A stretch of DNA of 7,757 nt from M3007 sp040383605 (lineage in GTDB: Bacteria > Bacteroidota > Bacteroidia > Chitinophagales > Saprospiraceae). Where the stretch lies: contig JBEIDF010000177.1 of assembly GCA_040383605.1 (NCBI GenBank), positions 1 to 7,757 of the forward strand. The letters run 5' to 3'. The translations under genes and the position numbers were made by a program. Positions 6,848 to 7,757 of the stretch are shown in pieces; the stretch's first letter is position 1; the number at the start of each line of letters is the position of its first letter. A model generated the notes under the pieces. It was not told the origin of the DNA. It worked only from the letters and a program-made list of their open reading frames with translations, and ran no database searches.

Positions 6848-6854
6848 CTTTGCG

Positions 6855-7475
6855 TCAGATCAGCGCGTTTACGGCGAAAAACAAGACCAGGTAAATCCAG
6901 AGATAATCAAGGAAATGCCAGTAGCGAATCAGCAATTTGAGTTTCAGCCGCTTCTCCGGGTCGGAAAAATACACGAGTACCGTCACCGGGTCTATCATTT
7001 CTTTTTTGGCGGTTTTGTGAAAATACCACAGAAAAGGCATCCCCGCGATCACGTGCGCCAGGTGCACAAACGATATAAGATACAGATATCCAGCGGTAGT
7101 GGAGGTGTTTAATCCGATATTTGATTTAAAAAGCAGGATCCAGGCGATGGTTTGCATAACCATGAAACCCATGGATAAAGCCATGGTGTATTTCAGGTTT
7201 TGCTGATACCCCGCCGTGTCGTCCGCCTGATAGCAGCGCTTGGCCCGCACCATCGTGTACGAGCTGCTCAGCAGCAGGATGGTGTTCAAAAAGAACAAAG
7301 CCGGGGCCTGTACCGGCGGTACGCCCATCGTGACACGCGTATATATATAGGCGGCTGTCAGCGACAGAAACAGCACCATCAAACCCAGCAACAACAGGCT
7401 GAGCATAATGTTATACGGGTGAAATAAAAGGGCGGAGTCAGACTGCGATTCCGGTTGTTCGTGCTGTTGCGGCAT
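6855..7475 (-). CDS. Cytochrome c oxidase subunit III (haem-copper oxidase)
   Basis: Membrane subunit of the terminal oxidase that passes electrons from cytochrome c to oxygen; subunit III has no metal centre and stabilises subunit I and its proton uptake. The 206-residue product has a hydrophilic start rich in Gln, Glu and Ser (1-15), then five predicted membrane helices at about 22-44, 58-77, 96-116, 129-152 and 186-204. This is the short bacterial form lacking the first two helices of the mitochondrial protein. Diagnostic motifs are FVHLAHVIAG (136-145; FHGLHV in many relatives) and RYWHFLDYLWIYLVLFF (184-200), the family's closing helix. In Bacteroidota this gene usually sits among others for the oxidase or haem O synthesis. 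Here nothing of that lies upstream, because the IS begins about 130 bases before the start codon, and downstream is the terminator. Its promoter may therefore be altered. Which oxidase it belongs to (ctaE/coxC or cyoC-like) cannot be settled. Confidence 0.9.
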   Translation of the reverse strand: MPQQHEQPESQSDSALLFHPYNIMLSLLLLGLMVLFLSLTAAYIYTRVTMGVPPVQAPALFFLNTILLLSSSYTMVRAKRCYQADDTAGYQQNLKYTMALSMGFMVMQTIAWILLFKSNIGLNTSTTAGYLYLISFVHLAHVIAGMPFLWYFHKTAKKEMIDPVTVLVYFSDPEKRLKLKLLIRYWHFLDYLWIYLVLFFAVNALI

Positions 7476-7600
7476 GGTAAAATAGTTTTAGCCGAAACAT
7501 TATATCGCTCAAATAGTTGAACTAATACGCCGTATGTCGCATTTTATCAGTAAAAATTACTCCTTAACCCCCGTAAATAAAAAAACGGCGTTAATTTTGC
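7476..7600. other. Intergenic DNA upstream of the oxidase gene, no gene seen
   Basis: AT-rich DNA between the oxidase gene and the IS junction. I find no full TTTG/TAnnTTTG promoter on the minus strand; TAATTTTT (7554-7547) is one base off the -7 consensus. If the gene is still expressed, the promoter is either non-standard or comes from the IS. Confidence 0.5.
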
Positions 7601-7613
7601 TTTAGACACGCTC
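7601..7613 (+). repeat. Isolated IS terminal repeat abutting the right-hand IS
   Basis: TTTAGACACGCTC is identical to 125-137, the terminal repeat of the left IS copy, and has the same orientation. It is separated by only CTAA (7614-7617) from the terminal repeat GAGTATGTCTAAA (7618-7630) of the right copy, so 7601-7630 is a near-palindrome. The DNA to its left belongs to the oxidase upstream region and shows no obvious IS body, so this looks like a solo end left by deletion, or a target that resembled an IS end. Confidence 0.6.
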
Positions 7614-7757
7614 CTAAGAGTATGTCTAAAATTATATTCTCTGCTAATATGAAAAGGATTTTTTAGCCAGACAAGGCGCTTTTTGCAGGCGTAATGGGAC
7701 TAATTACGGCGAAAAAAAGGAACGAAGTATGGCTGAAAAAGACTTTCATATTAGCGA
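7614..7757 (+). mobile_element. Right copy of the insertion-sequence end, reading rightwards
   Basis: Inverted counterpart of the left copy (matching to 7754), starting CTAAGAGTATGTCTAAA and continuing out of the window. Both copies are flanked by or begin with CTAAG, which suggests a CTAA-type target preference. The near-palindromic 111-base block spans 7644-7754. A putative transposase start, ATG at 7729-7731, follows an A-rich stretch with AAGGAA and reads MAEKDFHIS to the window edge; it falls in the 3' arm of the hairpin. Whether this is a full IS or a short derivative cannot be decided because the other end is outside. Confidence 0.7.
7729..7757 (+). CDS. Possible start of a transposase, cut by the window edge
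   Basis: Nine codons, MAEKDFHIS, lie inside the right IS copy about 110 bases from its terminal repeat, where an IS transposase gene commonly starts. AAGGAA lies just upstream. The equivalent frame in the left copy would begin with TTG (26-24, minus strand). The nine codons are too few to identify a family. Confidence 0.3.

Larger units (their letters stand above)
6215..6850 (+). ncRNA. Candidate structured RNA of about 630 nt, or a transcript with only very short frames
   Basis: The interval runs from the predicted promoter at 6177-6209 to the intrinsic terminator at 6815-6847. Its first part contains a run of strong hairpins. One has arms 6271-6280 and 6287-6298 (GCCG+TCCGGG, loop ATTTTA, CCCGGA+TT bulge+CGGC). 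TTCTCC 6301-6306 pairs with GGAGAA 6343-6348, enclosing CGAAC 6324-6328 and GTTCG 6333-6337. CCGG 6357-6360 pairs with 6366-6369, and TGATATC 6382-6388 with GATATCA 6392-6398. ATACCC 6479-6484 pairs with GGGTAT 6490-6495. GTTCG at 6308-6312 can also pair with 6324-6328, giving a mutually exclusive alternative. Frames within it are short: 57 codons from ATG 6230, 57 from ATG 6211, 61 from ATG 6631, none recognised. I do not recognise it as RNase P RNA, tmRNA or a known riboswitch. It could equally be degenerate former coding DNA. Confidence 0.3.

Noticed and set aside
1..7757. A classical composite transposon carrying a defence or resistance system
   Set aside because: None of the enclosed genes has nuclease, toxin, resistance or phage-related motifs, and one is a core respiratory gene. 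The outer IS ends and target duplication are out of view.

Overview
The window looks like chromosomal DNA of a member of the Bacteroidota, probably a GC-richer lineage such as the Saprospiria. This is inferred from three things: a Bacteroidota-type promoter (TTTG, 21 nt, TACTTTTG), a predicted helical protein with the SPYFN N-terminal signature I associate with a family known only from this phylum, and a cytochrome oxidase subunit III of the five-helix type. No species can be named from sequence alone.

Layout. Both ends of the window are the same insertion-sequence end, in inverted orientation (1-141 and 7614-7754, 137 of 141 bases matching). Each copy would be transcribed outwards, so the window is the DNA lying between two inverted IS copies. 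Next to the left copy, three plus-strand genes form an overlapping or closely spaced operon tail for surface polysaccharide synthesis: a hexapeptide-repeat acyltransferase that has probably lost its 5' end to the IS, then two family-4-type glycosyltransferases. The junction between the two glycosyltransferases carries a G-rich inverted repeat. It supplies the odd C-terminus of the first enzyme and the N-terminus of the second.

A hairpin at 3460-3489 separates this operon from two convergent minus-strand genes: a predicted secreted protein of unknown function and, upstream of it, a helical-repeat cytoplasmic protein. Then comes an 876-base stretch (5979-6854) without a convincing protein gene. 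It begins AT-rich and contains a good plus-strand Bacteroidota promoter. A series of strong hairpins follows, then a sigma-54-like promoter, and the stretch ends in an 11-bp-stem intrinsic terminator. I read it as a possible structured RNA of about 630 nt and consider it the best candidate here for something undescribed.

The last gene, on the minus strand, is a cytochrome c oxidase subunit III whose upstream side has been cut off by the right-hand IS. At that junction a 13-bp IS terminal repeat abuts the IS in opposite orientation, forming a 30-bp near-palindrome.

The genes do not form one pathway: polysaccharide synthesis, an unknown two-gene unit, a possible RNA and a respiratory gene lie side by side between IS copies, which fits rearranged chromosome better than a dedicated mobile cargo. 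No complete transposase, CRISPR array, tRNA or rRNA is visible.
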